From the NCBI GenBank assembly GCA_002973635.1, contig CP027224.1, positions 5,382,001-5,446,000 of the forward strand: a stretch of 64,000 nucleotides of DNA, in the 5' to 3' direction. Below, one piece after another: positions 44,846-52,946 of this stretch. The stretch comes from Lysinibacillus sp. B2A1 (GTDB taxonomy: Bacteria > Bacillota > Bacilli > Bacillales_A > Planococcaceae). A program made the translations under genes and the position numbers. The notes under the pieces were generated by a model, which saw only the letters and a program-made list of their open reading frames with translations, did not search any database and was not told where the DNA came from. How positions within the stretch are numbered: position 1 is the stretch's first letter; the number at the start of each line of letters is the position of its first letter.

Positions 44846-46504
44846 ATGTTTTACAATCAATTAAAATTACTTGGGGTTATAGAGTGGGATCAAAATAGAG
44901 ATGTTCTAGTATGTAATGAAACTGCCAAGACTTATGAAAAATTTTTTGATGATATAAAAAAACAAGTTTCTAATGGTTATACGTATTTTTGTATGTTGAA
45001 TTCGAACTTGGAAATAAATGTTTTAAACAATGTTGAGGATTTTTCTAAGCTAACAATTTTTTTATTACCTCTAACAGAATCCGTTAGCTTAAATCAGGAA
45101 ATTGATAAATTGGATAATTTAAAAAAAGAACTTGATGAAGTTATTAATTCATCATTCGACGGCATTGTTATTTCTGATGCCAAAGGGAAGATTATGTATC
45201 AGAATCCTGCCTATGAAAGAATTACAGAGCTTTCAACTGAATTTTGTATAGGAAAAAACCTACAATCCTTAGTAGACAAAGGAATTATTGATGTTTCTGC
45301 ATCATTGAAGGCTATCAAGGGGAATCGTGCTATTACAATAAGTCAGAAGATTAAAACAGGGAAAAGTGTTTTAGTTTCAGCCGTTCCAATTAGAAACAAG
45401 CAAGGGGAAATCATAAAAATTGTGAATAATGTTCGTGACCTAACCCAACTAAATAATTTAGAGACAGAAATTCAACAATTAGAAATTAAAAATCAAAGAA
45501 TCCATGAAGAGCTGCAACAATTAAAAGGGATTAGTGATCCGAAATATTCAATTATTGCACATTCTACACAAATGAAAGATGTCATCGACCGGGCTTTAAG
45601 AGTTGCTCAAATTGATTCAGGCGTACTAATTCAAGGGCCATCTGGTGTAGGAAAAGAAAAAATAGTTGATTTAATACACCGAAATAGTATTCGCAAGGAT
45701 GGACCATTGATTAAAATTAATTGTGGAGCAATCCCTGAATCTCTTCTTGAATCAGAATTATTTGGATATGAATCAGGTTCTTTTACTGGTGCCACAAAAA
45801 AAGGCAAGGCTGGATTATTTGAGGCCGCTAATAATGGGACAATCTTTTTAGATGAAATTGGAGAAATGCCACTCCAGCTTCAAGTAAAACTCTTACGAAT
45901 ACTTCAAGAACGGGAAGTTGTGCGCATAGGCGGTACAACACCCATTCAAGTAGACGTCCGTGTAATTGCAGCAACAAACAGGAATTTATCGGATATGATT
46001 GAAGAGACGAAATTTAGAGAGGATTTATACTATCGACTTAATATTATCCCAATCAAAATTCCGCCGCTTGAGCAAAGAGTAGAGGATATCATTCCTCTTA
46101 TTTATCATTTTACGAATAATTTAAATATTAAATATGGATTAAACCGTTCTTTTTCATCTGAAGTGCTTGAAACGTTTGCCAACTATAAATGGCCAGGGAA
46201 TGTCAGAGAGTTACAGAACATCGTAGAGCGAGTTGTTTTAATGAGTCAACATTCAGAGATTACGATGGATGATTTACAAAGAGAATTAAACTTAAATAGC
46301 GATAGTATTCAAGTATCAAATAGCAATACATTAATTACTCATCATTTACCGTTAAAGGATCAAGTTGAATCGTTTGAGGAAAGTATTATTCGAGAAGCAA
46401 TTAAAATTTATCCTAGTATAAGAAAAGCAGCAATTGCATTAAAAATAGATCAATCCACACTTGTAAGAAAACTACAAAAGTATAAAATAGAGAACCATTC
46501 ATAA
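44846..46504 (+). CDS. Sigma-54-dependent transcriptional activator (PAS-AAA+-Fis)
   Basis: 552 residues. An N-terminal segment of unknown fold (1-90) is followed by a PAS domain (about 100-205, FDGIVISDAKGKIMYQNPAY) and an AAA+ domain. In the AAA+ domain are Walker A GPSGVGKEK near 264-272, the sigma-54-contacting GSFTGA loop at 311-316, Walker B IFLDEIGE, and WPGNVRELQN. A Fis-type helix-turn-helix closes the C-terminus (IRKAAIALKIDQSTLVRKLQ). The PAS domain probably senses a pathway metabolite. It is divergent from the E1 operon, and two matching dyads suggest it controls both catabolic operons. Confidence 0.92.
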   Translation: MFYNQLKLLGVIEWDQNRDVLVCNETAKTYEKFFDDIKKQVSNGYTYFCMLNSNLEINVLNNVEDFSKLTIFLLPLTESVSLNQEIDKLDNLKKELDEVINSSFDGIVISDAKGKIMYQNPAYERITELSTEFCIGKNLQSLVDKGIIDVSASLKAIKGNRAITISQKIKTGKSVLVSAVPIRNKQGEIIKIVNNVRDLTQLNNLETEIQQLEIKNQRIHEELQQLKGISDPKYSIIAHSTQMKDVIDRALRVAQIDSGVLIQGPSGVGKEKIVDLIHRNSIRKDGPLIKINCGAIPESLLESELFGYESGSFTGATKKGKAGLFEAANNGTIFLDEIGEMPLQLQVKLLRILQEREVVRIGGTTPIQVDVRVIAATNRNLSDMIEETKFREDLYYRLNIIPIKIPPLEQRVEDIIPLIYHFTNNLNIKYGLNRSFSSEVLETFANYKWPGNVRELQNIVERVVLMSQHSEITMDDLQRELNLNSDSIQVSNSNTLITHHLPLKDQVESFEESIIREAIKIYPSIRKAAIALKIDQSTLVRKLQKYKIENHS

Positions 46505-46507
46505 TAA

Positions 46508-46548
46508 AAAATGACCTCCTACCTTTGAATAGTGGAGGTCATCTTTAT
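46508..46548. terminator. Bidirectional terminator after the activator gene
   Basis: 9-bp stem ATGACCTCC (46511-46519) with GGAGGTCAT (46534-46542), A-run left, T-rich right, between convergent units. Confidence 0.75.
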
Positions 46549-46563
46549 TTCATTTTAATATCA

Positions 46564-47856
46564 TTACTTACTAGATAGTAACTCTGGTAAAAATAATGTT
46601 AGTTGAGGCACAAATGTAATGACGCCCAGTAATATTAGTAACGCAACTAAAATAGGCGTTAAATGTTTAAAGGTTTCTTCAAAACGTATATTTGCCACTT
46701 TTGCGCCAATAAACAGATTTAATCCTAATGGTGGTGTTAATAAGCCTAACGTCAGGTTAAAGCATACAATCATTCCAAAATGTAATGGATCTACTCCTAA
46801 AGGTATAACGATTGGTAATAGTAATGGTACAAATATTAATAACGCTGCAACAGTTTCAATAAACATTCCTACAACTAATAAGAAAAGGTTAATTAACACT
46901 AAAACGATAATCGGATTTGTTGTAAAGTCTGAAATACCATTAGCTATATATTGTGGTACTTGCTCTAATGTTAAAATTTTACCGAAGAACGTTGCGGTAC
47001 CAACGAAAATCATGACAGAACCAGATGTAACGGCAGCTTTTAAAAATACATCCATTAAATCACTGAATCGTAATTCTTTATAAATGAATATACTTACGAT
47101 TAAGCTATAAACAACAGCTACTACCGCTGCTTCCGTAGGCGTTACAATACCACCATAAATCCCACCTAAAATAATAATAGGGGCTAATAATCCAAACTTT
47201 GCTTCATTTAATGATCGCCAAAAACCTATTTTTTCTTCCTCTGGTTGTTGGTCCACATAGCCTTCTTTTTTACATACAATATAGTTAATGATGATTAATA
47301 TTACTGCAATTAATAAACCCGGGACAATACCAGCGATAAATAAGTCACTAATTGATACCCCTGCCATGATCCCGTAGAAAATAAAGACAATACTTGGTGG
47401 TATGATAGGACCGAGGGCACCTGCACTTGCTGTTAATGCTGCGGCGTATGGTTTCTTATAACCACTGTTAATCATGTGTGGTATCATAATTCCGCCGATA
47501 CTAGCGACCGTTGCTGCACCTGATCCAGAGATTGCTGCAAAAATCAAACTTGCAAGTATTGTAATTAAACCTAAGCTTCCTGTCCAGGAGCCCACCATTG
47601 ATTTGAAGAAATCAATAAGTCTTCTAGAAATCCCCCCTGTACTCATTAATTCACCAGCTAAGATGAAAAATGGTACAGCTAATAATGAGAACGAATCATT
47701 CGATGTAAATGTCGCTTGAATGAGAAATGAAATAGGTATTGTTCCTTCAATTAAAACAACAGTTAACGCAGAAATAGCTAAAGCAATTGCAATTGGGATA
47801 TTTATTAATAGACATAGAATAAATACAATTGTGAGAATTCCAATGGCCCCTAACAT
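46564..47856 (-). CDS. TRAP transporter large membrane subunit (DctM)
   Basis: 430 residues, about 12 membrane helices, with PFFILAGELMSTGGISRRLID and AALTASAGALGPIIPPSI typical of DctM. It is the ion-coupled channel that takes the substrate from the binding protein. The ATG overlaps the stop codon of the small subunit (TAATG). Last gene of the operon, ending at a shared terminator. Confidence 0.93.
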   Translation of the reverse strand: MLGAIGILTIVFILCLLINIPIAIALAISALTVVLIEGTIPISFLIQATFTSNDSFSLLAVPFFILAGELMSTGGISRRLIDFFKSMVGSWTGSLGLITILASLIFAAISGSGAATVASIGGIMIPHMINSGYKKPYAAALTASAGALGPIIPPSIVFIFYGIMAGVSISDLFIAGIVPGLLIAVILIIINYIVCKKEGYVDQQPEEEKIGFWRSLNEAKFGLLAPIIILGGIYGGIVTPTEAAVVAVVYSLIVSIFIYKELRFSDLMDVFLKAAVTSGSVMIFVGTATFFGKILTLEQVPQYIANGISDFTTNPIIVLVLINLFLLVVGMFIETVAALLIFVPLLLPIVIPLGVDPLHFGMIVCFNLTLGLLTPPLGLNLFIGAKVANIRFEETFKHLTPILVALLILLGVITFVPQLTLFLPELLSSK

Positions 47857-48338
47857 TATTTCTCACCCTCTTTTCTCTTTACAAAAATATCTAATATCTC
47901 CACTACAAAAATTCTTATAGCCATTAAAAAATACCCAATTGGAATCCCTAAATAGACCACCCCCATTGGTAAATTAAGTGCTGCTGAAGTTGCGCTTTGT
48001 TTATATAAATTAAATGCATATTGAAAGCCTAGATACGAAATATATAAACTGAACAGCATCCATATAAAACTACCTATCAAGTTCACATATGGCCGAATTT
48101 TTTTGGGGATAATCATATTCAATGCTTCTACTCTAATATGTGCTTTCGTAATGACAGCATAGCTTGCACTAATAAAAACAAACCAAACAAACAAATATCT
48201 TGATAGTTCTTCTGCCCAAACAATTGAGGAGTTAAAAACATATCTTGAAACCACAGCTGCAAACATGACTAATGTCATAATTAATAGAATTGCAAAGCTA
48301 GCATAAGCTTCAATTGGTTTCTTCATAGGCTTCTCCAT
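47856..48338 (-). CDS. TRAP transporter small membrane subunit (DctQ)
   Basis: 160 residues from the ATG at 48338, following AAAGGGAGGGG; a TTG start at 48374 would lie upstream of the ribosome site. Four membrane helices with FNSSIVWAEELSRYLFVWFVF, the DctQ signature. It stabilises the DctM channel. An 84-bp gap with a strong stem-loop separates it from the binding-protein gene. Confidence 0.9.
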   Translation of the reverse strand: MEKPMKKPIEAYASFAILLIMTLVMFAAVVSRYVFNSSIVWAEELSRYLFVWFVFISASYAVITKAHIRVEALNMIIPKKIRPYVNLIGSFIWMLFSLYISYLGFQYAFNLYKQSATSAALNLPMGVVYLGIPIGYFLMAIRIFVVEILDIFVKRKEGEK

Positions 48339-48358
48339 TGCTTGTCCCCTCCCTTTGT

Positions 48359-48393
48359 GCCCTTGTAATTTCAATATGTTTCATTACAAGGGC
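48359..48393 (-). promoter_or_regulatory. Intercistronic stem-loop after dctP
   Basis: Perfect 11-bp stem GCCCTTGTAAT with ATTACAAGGGC around a 13-base loop between the binding-protein and membrane-subunit genes. Without a T-run it is more likely to protect the dctP message or slow read-through than to terminate fully. Confidence 0.6.
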
Positions 48394-48421
48394 AATATGT
48401 TGAATTTTATTTCTCAGGAAA

Positions 48422-49471
48422 TTATTTCAATTCCCCTAGTAATTTAATAGCTAAATCATAATTTTCCTGACCAATTGCATCCATGTTGTCTTTGGCAACA
48501 TTTGATGTTGCTTCGTTAAATTTCTTTCTCTCTTCTTCAGATAATTCAACTACATCTACACCTTTATCTTTTAAGCCTTCGATGGCATCTTTTTCAGCTT
48601 TCGTTACAAGGTCTATTGCGTAATTTGTATATGAAGCTACTGATTCATCTAACGTTTTTTTCATATCTTCACTTAAACCATCATAGAAATCCTTATTTAC
48701 TAGCACACCATGTAATAATAAAATGTGATTTGTCGCTGTAAAATGGTTATTTACTTCATAAAAGCGATCTCCGTAAATTAAAGGTGTTGTTGTAGATACA
48801 CCATCGATTGTACCTTGCTGTAACCCTGTAAACACTTCACTATAAGCCATTGGTGTTGGGTTTGCTTTCATTGACTTCAAAGTACTTAAATGTAAATTTG
48901 CAGATGAGCTTCTAATCTTCAAACCCTTTAAATCTGCTGGTTCCTTAACAGATGTTTTACCATTTAAAATGCTATAGTAACCTAAATCAATGAATCCAAG
49001 CAGATACATATTTGATTTATCGGCAACTTCTTTCTTTAATAAGTCACCATATTCTCCCTCTAGGAAAGTGTAAAATTGTTCACGGCTATCAAATAAAAAT
49101 GGTACATCAAAAATATTAAAAGCATTTGCACCAATTGAATTCGCAATACCGTATGCTGATGTTGTTGACAGTTGAATTGTACCGTTTTGTAATAATTCCG
49201 CTGTTGTTTCATCAGAAGTTGTTAAAGTACCACCATTATAAATTTCGACGTTTACATCACCATTGCTTTTCTCTTCAATGGTATCTTTAAAATTCTCGTA
49301 TCCTAAATTTAAAAAGTTATTTGCATCAACTTGGTTTGCCATTTTTATCGTAATTGCTTTACCATTTGATGCTGATTCTTTTCCACTGTTGCTTGAACAA
49401 GCTGCTAAAAATATTAACGACAACGCCATCATTGATAACATTAATTTTTTTAGTATATTTTTATTTTTCAT
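48422..49471 (-). CDS. TRAP transporter solute-binding lipoprotein (DctP)
   Basis: 349 residues. A lipoprotein signal with lipobox LAAC around residue 25 anchors it to the outer face of the membrane. The DctP fold shows LKGLKIRSSSA with the arginine that usually clamps a carboxylate, and QQGTIDGVSTT. The ligand is therefore probably an organic acid, perhaps a hydroxy or keto acid. AGGAGG lies before the ATG. The preceding genes in the operon are SDRs and a VOC protein. Confidence 0.9.
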   Translation of the reverse strand: MKNKNILKKLMLSMMALSLIFLAACSSNSGKESASNGKAITIKMANQVDANNFLNLGYENFKDTIEEKSNGDVNVEIYNGGTLTTSDETTAELLQNGTIQLSTTSAYGIANSIGANAFNIFDVPFLFDSREQFYTFLEGEYGDLLKKEVADKSNMYLLGFIDLGYYSILNGKTSVKEPADLKGLKIRSSSANLHLSTLKSMKANPTPMAYSEVFTGLQQGTIDGVSTTTPLIYGDRFYEVNNHFTATNHILLLHGVLVNKDFYDGLSEDMKKTLDESVASYTNYAIDLVTKAEKDAIEGLKDKGVDVVELSEEERKKFNEATSNVAKDNMDAIGQENYDLAIKLLGELK

Positions 49472-49540
49472 AGTATAAGCCTCCTACTTTTCACAAAATT
49501 AGTTCAATTGATTTGAAAATAATTGTCCATTTCTACTGGA

Positions 49541-50299
49541 TTAAAAATTCATTTTAGATTGTCCACCGTCTACATTAATGGTTGCACCAACAATCCAAGA
49601 AGCTTTTTCAGACGATAAATAAGCGACTACATCTGCAATTTCTTCTGGTTTACCAAAGCGACCCGCTGGAATATCATTCTTTACAAATTCTTCAATTTTA
49701 TAAGGATTTTCTCTTGTTAACCTTCCCCAAACGCCACTTTCATGATAAACACTACCAGGTGCAATGCTATTAACTCTTATACCGTATTTAATGACTTCGC
49801 TTGATAACGCTTTCGTGAAACTAATTAATGCTGCTTTTGCATTATTGTAGGTTGCCTTGCCTCCACTTTCCCTACCATAAATAGAAGAAATGTTAATAAT
49901 ATTGCCTCTTCCTTGTTTTTTCATATGTTTAAGGACCAACTTGCTAAGATGTACGATTGAAAAATAATTTAATTCAAATGCTTCATAGAAATTCTCCATG
50001 GGCGTTTCTAATATACTAGAGCCATTACTTCCCCCTGCATTATTTATCAATATATCGATATGATCATGATCTAATATGTATTTTTCGATTAGACCTTCAC
50101 GCTCATAATTATTCGTAATATCAGATTGATAGGTTGTAACATTTTTTAACTGCAGTTTGGCTTCATTCAAATGCTCTATAGAACGGCCAACAATTGAAAC
50201 ACTCGCATTTTCTTCTATAAACCTTTTAGCTATTTCTAGTCCAATACCCTTTGAACCACCAATAATCAATACATTTTTTCTAGCTAGATTCAACTCCAT
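49541..50299 (-). CDS. Short-chain dehydrogenase/reductase
   Basis: 252 residues from the ATG at 50299; a GTG four codons earlier is possible but is itself part of the likely AGTGAG ribosome site. The motifs are IIGGSKGIG, NNAGGSNGS, ISSIYGRESGGKATYNNAK with the catalytic Ser and Tyr-x3-Lys (YNNAK), and VDGGQSKMNF at the end. It diverges from the other two SDRs of the island. It probably oxidises or reduces a hydroxyl of the imported substrate. Confidence 0.87.
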   Translation of the reverse strand: MELNLARKNVLIIGGSKGIGLEIAKRFIEENASVSIVGRSIEHLNEAKLQLKNVTTYQSDITNNYEREGLIEKYILDHDHIDILINNAGGSNGSSILETPMENFYEAFELNYFSIVHLSKLVLKHMKKQGRGNIINISSIYGRESGGKATYNNAKAALISFTKALSSEVIKYGIRVNSIAPGSVYHESGVWGRLTRENPYKIEEFVKNDIPAGRFGKPEEIADVVAYLSSEKASWIVGATINVDGGQSKMNF

Positions 50300-50378
50300 A
50301 TAATTGCTCACTTTCTTAGGATTATCGTTTATGGTTTACTAATTCAAAGCGGTTATCATTTCTTATACCACTCAACTT

Positions 50379-51131
50379 TTATCTTCCTAAAAACCCACCA
50401 TCTACTGGTAAGAGGACACCATTGATATAGTCTGATTTATCAGAGCATAAAAATTGTAAAGCACCAGCTAATTCATTTGGTTCGCCAAAGCGTCCAGCAG
50501 GTATACGGCTAATTAGTGATTGATATCTTGACTCATCTTCAAGAATAAATTGGTTTAATGCTGTATTATAATATCCTGGAGCAATTGCATTTACGTTAAT
50601 ATTATCTTTAGCCCACTCATTAGCTAAAGACTTTGTCAATTGGGAAACCGCTCCTTTACTTGCAGAATAAGCTGATGCATTATAACCACCCTGTACAGCT
50701 AATACGGATGCAATATTGACTATTTTCCCAGCGCCCCTTTTCAACATTTCATGATATGCTAGTCTACTTAGTTCGAATATTGCAGTGACATTAACATCAA
50801 TGATTTTTTGGAAGTCCTCAATCTGTAAATCAATCGCTGGCATCGGTTTATGGATTCCGGCATTATTTACAAGAATATCTAACTCCCCGCCTAATAGTTG
50901 GACTGCTACATGGAATACTTCAGGAATTTTCTCTAAGTTCGATAGATCTGCTTGTACCCCGTATACTGAAAATCCTTCATTCTGCATATCTTGAGCAATC
51001 TTCTCTACATCATTGGAGTAATCAATAATACAAACCTCTACACCATATTCACAAAGCCCCTTTACCATTGCTAACCCAAGACCTTGAACGCCACCTGTAA
51101 GTATTGCTTTTTTACCTTGTAAACTTTGCAT
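50379..51131 (-). CDS. Short-chain dehydrogenase (KduD-like)
   Basis: 250 residues from the ATG at 51131, after AAGGGTGGAG. The motifs are TGGVQGLG, NNAGIHKP, ASVLAVQGGYNASAYSASK and PVDGGFLGR. It is the closest relative of the SDR at 39243-39995 in the other operon (shared LAYHEML/LAAVEMK and SKGAVSQLTKSL regions), consistent with duplication inside the island. KduD-type enzymes act on keto-deoxy sugar acids, but this substrate is unknown. Confidence 0.87.
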   Translation of the reverse strand: MQSLQGKKAILTGGVQGLGLAMVKGLCEYGVEVCIIDYSNDVEKIAQDMQNEGFSVYGVQADLSNLEKIPEVFHVAVQLLGGELDILVNNAGIHKPMPAIDLQIEDFQKIIDVNVTAIFELSRLAYHEMLKRGAGKIVNIASVLAVQGGYNASAYSASKGAVSQLTKSLANEWAKDNINVNAIAPGYYNTALNQFILEDESRYQSLISRIPAGRFGEPNELAGALQFLCSDKSDYINGVLLPVDGGFLGR

Positions 51132-51161
51132 AGACTCCACCCTTTACTGAATTCGCTTTCA

Positions 51162-51620
51162 TTAATTTGTACTCTTTTCCATCAGCTCAATAATATATCC
51201 ATCTGGATCATACATATAAATAGCTTTTGATCCCTTATTTGCACCTAATGTAATTTCTACAATTTTTTTAGATCTAAATTGAACTCCAGACAATTTTAGA
51301 CGCTCGTACATTTCTTCTATTCCTTCAACCTTTAGACAAATATGTCCCGATCCATAATCACATGGACGAACATTCCCTGGATATCTTTCCATGCCTACAT
51401 ACTCAAGTAACTCTATTTCATTCCCTCCTGGAATTCTAATAAATGCAATTTTGACCTCTTGTAAATTGACAAGTTCAACTATGTCTGAAATATATTCATT
51501 ACTTGAAATTTGTCTCGAGATTAATTCCAAACCTAACTTATTAACATAAAAATCTAAAGAAATCTCTATATCCTTTACCGTTATTCCACTATGGATAAAA
51601 CCTGTGACTTTCCCCTTCAC
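51162..51620 (-). CDS. VOC-superfamily protein in the TRAP operon
   Basis: 152 residues from the GTG at 51620, which follows a strong AAGGGGGG site. The longer ORF to 51752 crosses the sigma-54 promoter and so cannot be the true start. Two VOC modules are visible: FIHSGITVKDIEISLDFYVN and GHICLKVEGIEEMYERLKLSG, ending in YDPDGYIIELME. His and Glu positions fit a metal-dependent glyoxalase, epimerase or dioxygenase-like protein. It is first in the operon with two SDRs and the TRAP transporter. Confidence 0.82.
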   Translation of the reverse strand: MKGKVTGFIHSGITVKDIEISLDFYVNKLGLELISRQISSNEYISDIVELVNLQEVKIAFIRIPGGNEIELLEYVGMERYPGNVRPCDYGSGHICLKVEGIEEMYERLKLSGVQFRSKKIVEITLGANKGSKAIYMYDPDGYIIELMEKSTN

Positions 51621-51653
51621 ATTTATCCCCCCTTTCTGCTTCACTTTTATATC

Positions 51654-51671
51654 ATGCAAAAACCGTGCCAA
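51654..51671 (-). promoter_or_regulatory. Sigma-54 (-24/-12) promoter of the TRAP operon
   Basis: On the minus strand TTGGCACGGTTTTTGCAT, an excellent match to the consensus with GG and GC ten bases apart. The VOC gene starts 34 bp downstream. Confidence 0.88.
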
Positions 51672-51753
51672 TTTTAAACCGTGATGAATAGTTAGCATAT
51701 TTAGATTAATAACACCAGATGACCCATAAAAATATTTGCAAAAAATCATCACT

Positions 51754-51771
51754 TGATGATTTTTAACATCA
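51754..51771. promoter_or_regulatory. Upstream activator site 2
   Basis: TGATGATTTTTAACATCA, with the same arms and spacing as the site at 44805-44822, about 83 bp upstream of the -24 element. An extra half site just before it makes a second dyad, TCATCA-CT-TGATGA (51745-51759 region). Confidence 0.72.
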
Positions 51772-51944
51772 TTTCATTTTAAGGCTTCCTAACTTTTATT
51801 TCCTAGAAAATATATGAGGACTCATTTAGCGCATATTTAGGCAAATTATTAGTTCTTGACAAAATGAAGCTACATATATTTTAATTAATATATATTTCAA
51901 TCATTAAAATATAAAATAATTAAAATAAAATGAGGTGAATATTT

Positions 51945-52604
51945 TTGATTCAAAAACTACGCACTGTAACCCTTACAAATGGCAATATTAAAGATTTAGC
52001 TACAGACTGTGAGCAATTAAATATTCGAGGAGCTGTTGCTTTACATCAAGAAATACGGCTAAAAAAGATCTCTGCACATGGTCATAGTTCTTTTCATTCC
52101 CGTGTAGTAGCGCAAATTTTCAACAGTACAGGATCATGCAGATTAAAAGATTATTGTGAAATTAATGAAATTACGAGTGCTGGTAGCTTTAAGTTGAACA
52201 ATGGAAAAGTAATAAAATTAAATAGCACTGGAAAGTTAACCATTGAACAAAGTTTAGAAGCCGAATCTGTAGATGTAATTGGTATTGTGAAAGCAGCAAA
52301 AATAAATGCTAAAAGTTTCGCTTTAAAATTGTCTGGGGAAAGTGAGATTAGAGATCTGAGTGCTGATGATATTTGGGTAGAAAAGGATAAGATTAGTATT
52401 CTTCCATTATTAAAGAAAAAATTAAATTGTAATTATGTAAAAGGGAAAAATGTACGTCTGTCGTATACGCACGCAGAAATAGTGGATGGGGAAGTTGTAA
52501 ACGTAGGGAATAATTGCAGAATAAAAACACTTTATTATACGGAAAGTTATTCAATTGCTCCGAATTCAAAAGTACAACAAATTATACGGAGGGAAAAAGA
52601 ATGA
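51945..52604 (+). CDS. Bactofilin-like beta-helix protein
   Basis: 219 residues rich in short beta repeats (IRGAVALHQEIRLKKISAHG, ITSAGSFKLNNGKVIKLNST), suggesting a right-handed or bactofilin-type beta-helix that polymerises in the cytoplasm. The repeat pattern is diverged, so the family call is tentative. The start is TTG at 51945, seven bases after GAGGTG. It overlaps the next gene by ATGA. Bactofilins often work with small membrane partners, which fits the neighbour. Confidence 0.55.
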   Translation: MIQKLRTVTLTNGNIKDLATDCEQLNIRGAVALHQEIRLKKISAHGHSSFHSRVVAQIFNSTGSCRLKDYCEINEITSAGSFKLNNGKVIKLNSTGKLTIEQSLEAESVDVIGIVKAAKINAKSFALKLSGESEIRDLSADDIWVEKDKISILPLLKKKLNCNYVKGKNVRLSYTHAEIVDGEVVNVGNNCRIKTLYYTESYSIAPNSKVQQIIRREKE

Positions 52605-52882
52605 CATTCATAAAAATCATTCAAAGCTTTTTTTGCTCATTAGCCCTCCTTGTATTAGTAATACTCTATGCAGGCTTGATTTTAAGTGCATTATTGTCAA
52701 TATTAGCTGGCATTTTACGAACAGTTGGTCTTGAACAAATTAAGATGAGCTTGTGGAGTGGCCTTGACCTTCCAGTCGTTTTTAGTATTCCTCTAGCCCT
52801 TGTCGTAGCTCTACTACTTTTCTTTTGTTCAATGTATGTCAAACGCTCTATCCAATTCTGTTTATCGAAGCTTAAATTTTAA
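52601..52882 (+). CDS. Small two- to three-helix membrane protein
   Basis: 93 residues from the ATG at 52601, which overlaps the preceding stop codon and follows GGAGGG. Hydrophobic segments at about 9-40 and 60-80. The ORF extending to 52514 lies inside the previous gene and is not real. Translational coupling suggests a membrane anchor or partner for the bactofilin-like protein. Family not recognised. Confidence 0.65.
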   Translation: MTFIKIIQSFFCSLALLVLVILYAGLILSALLSILAGILRTVGLEQIKMSLWSGLDLPVVFSIPLALVVALLLFFCSMYVKRSIQFCLSKLKF

Positions 52883-52892
52883 AATAAAGAAG

Positions 52893-52922
52893 CCCATCTT
52901 TTGTTTGATAATAAAAGATGGG
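52893..52922. terminator. Terminator between convergent genes
   Basis: 10-bp stem CCCATCTTTT with AAAAGATGGG; the T-rich side faces the minus strand, so it best serves the ankyrin gene but may stop both. Confidence 0.6.
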
Positions 52923-52946
52923 ATCCTCACAAACAGAGTGATAAAT

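Noticed and set aside
46619..47083. 154-codon ORF on the plus strand
   Set aside because: It is the mirror of the DctM coding region, low in complexity, without a ribosome site; DctM has clear family motifs.
51621..51752. N-terminal extension of the VOC protein
   Set aside because: The sigma-54 promoter lies inside this stretch, so the mRNA starts downstream of it; a strong ribosome site precedes the GTG at 51620.
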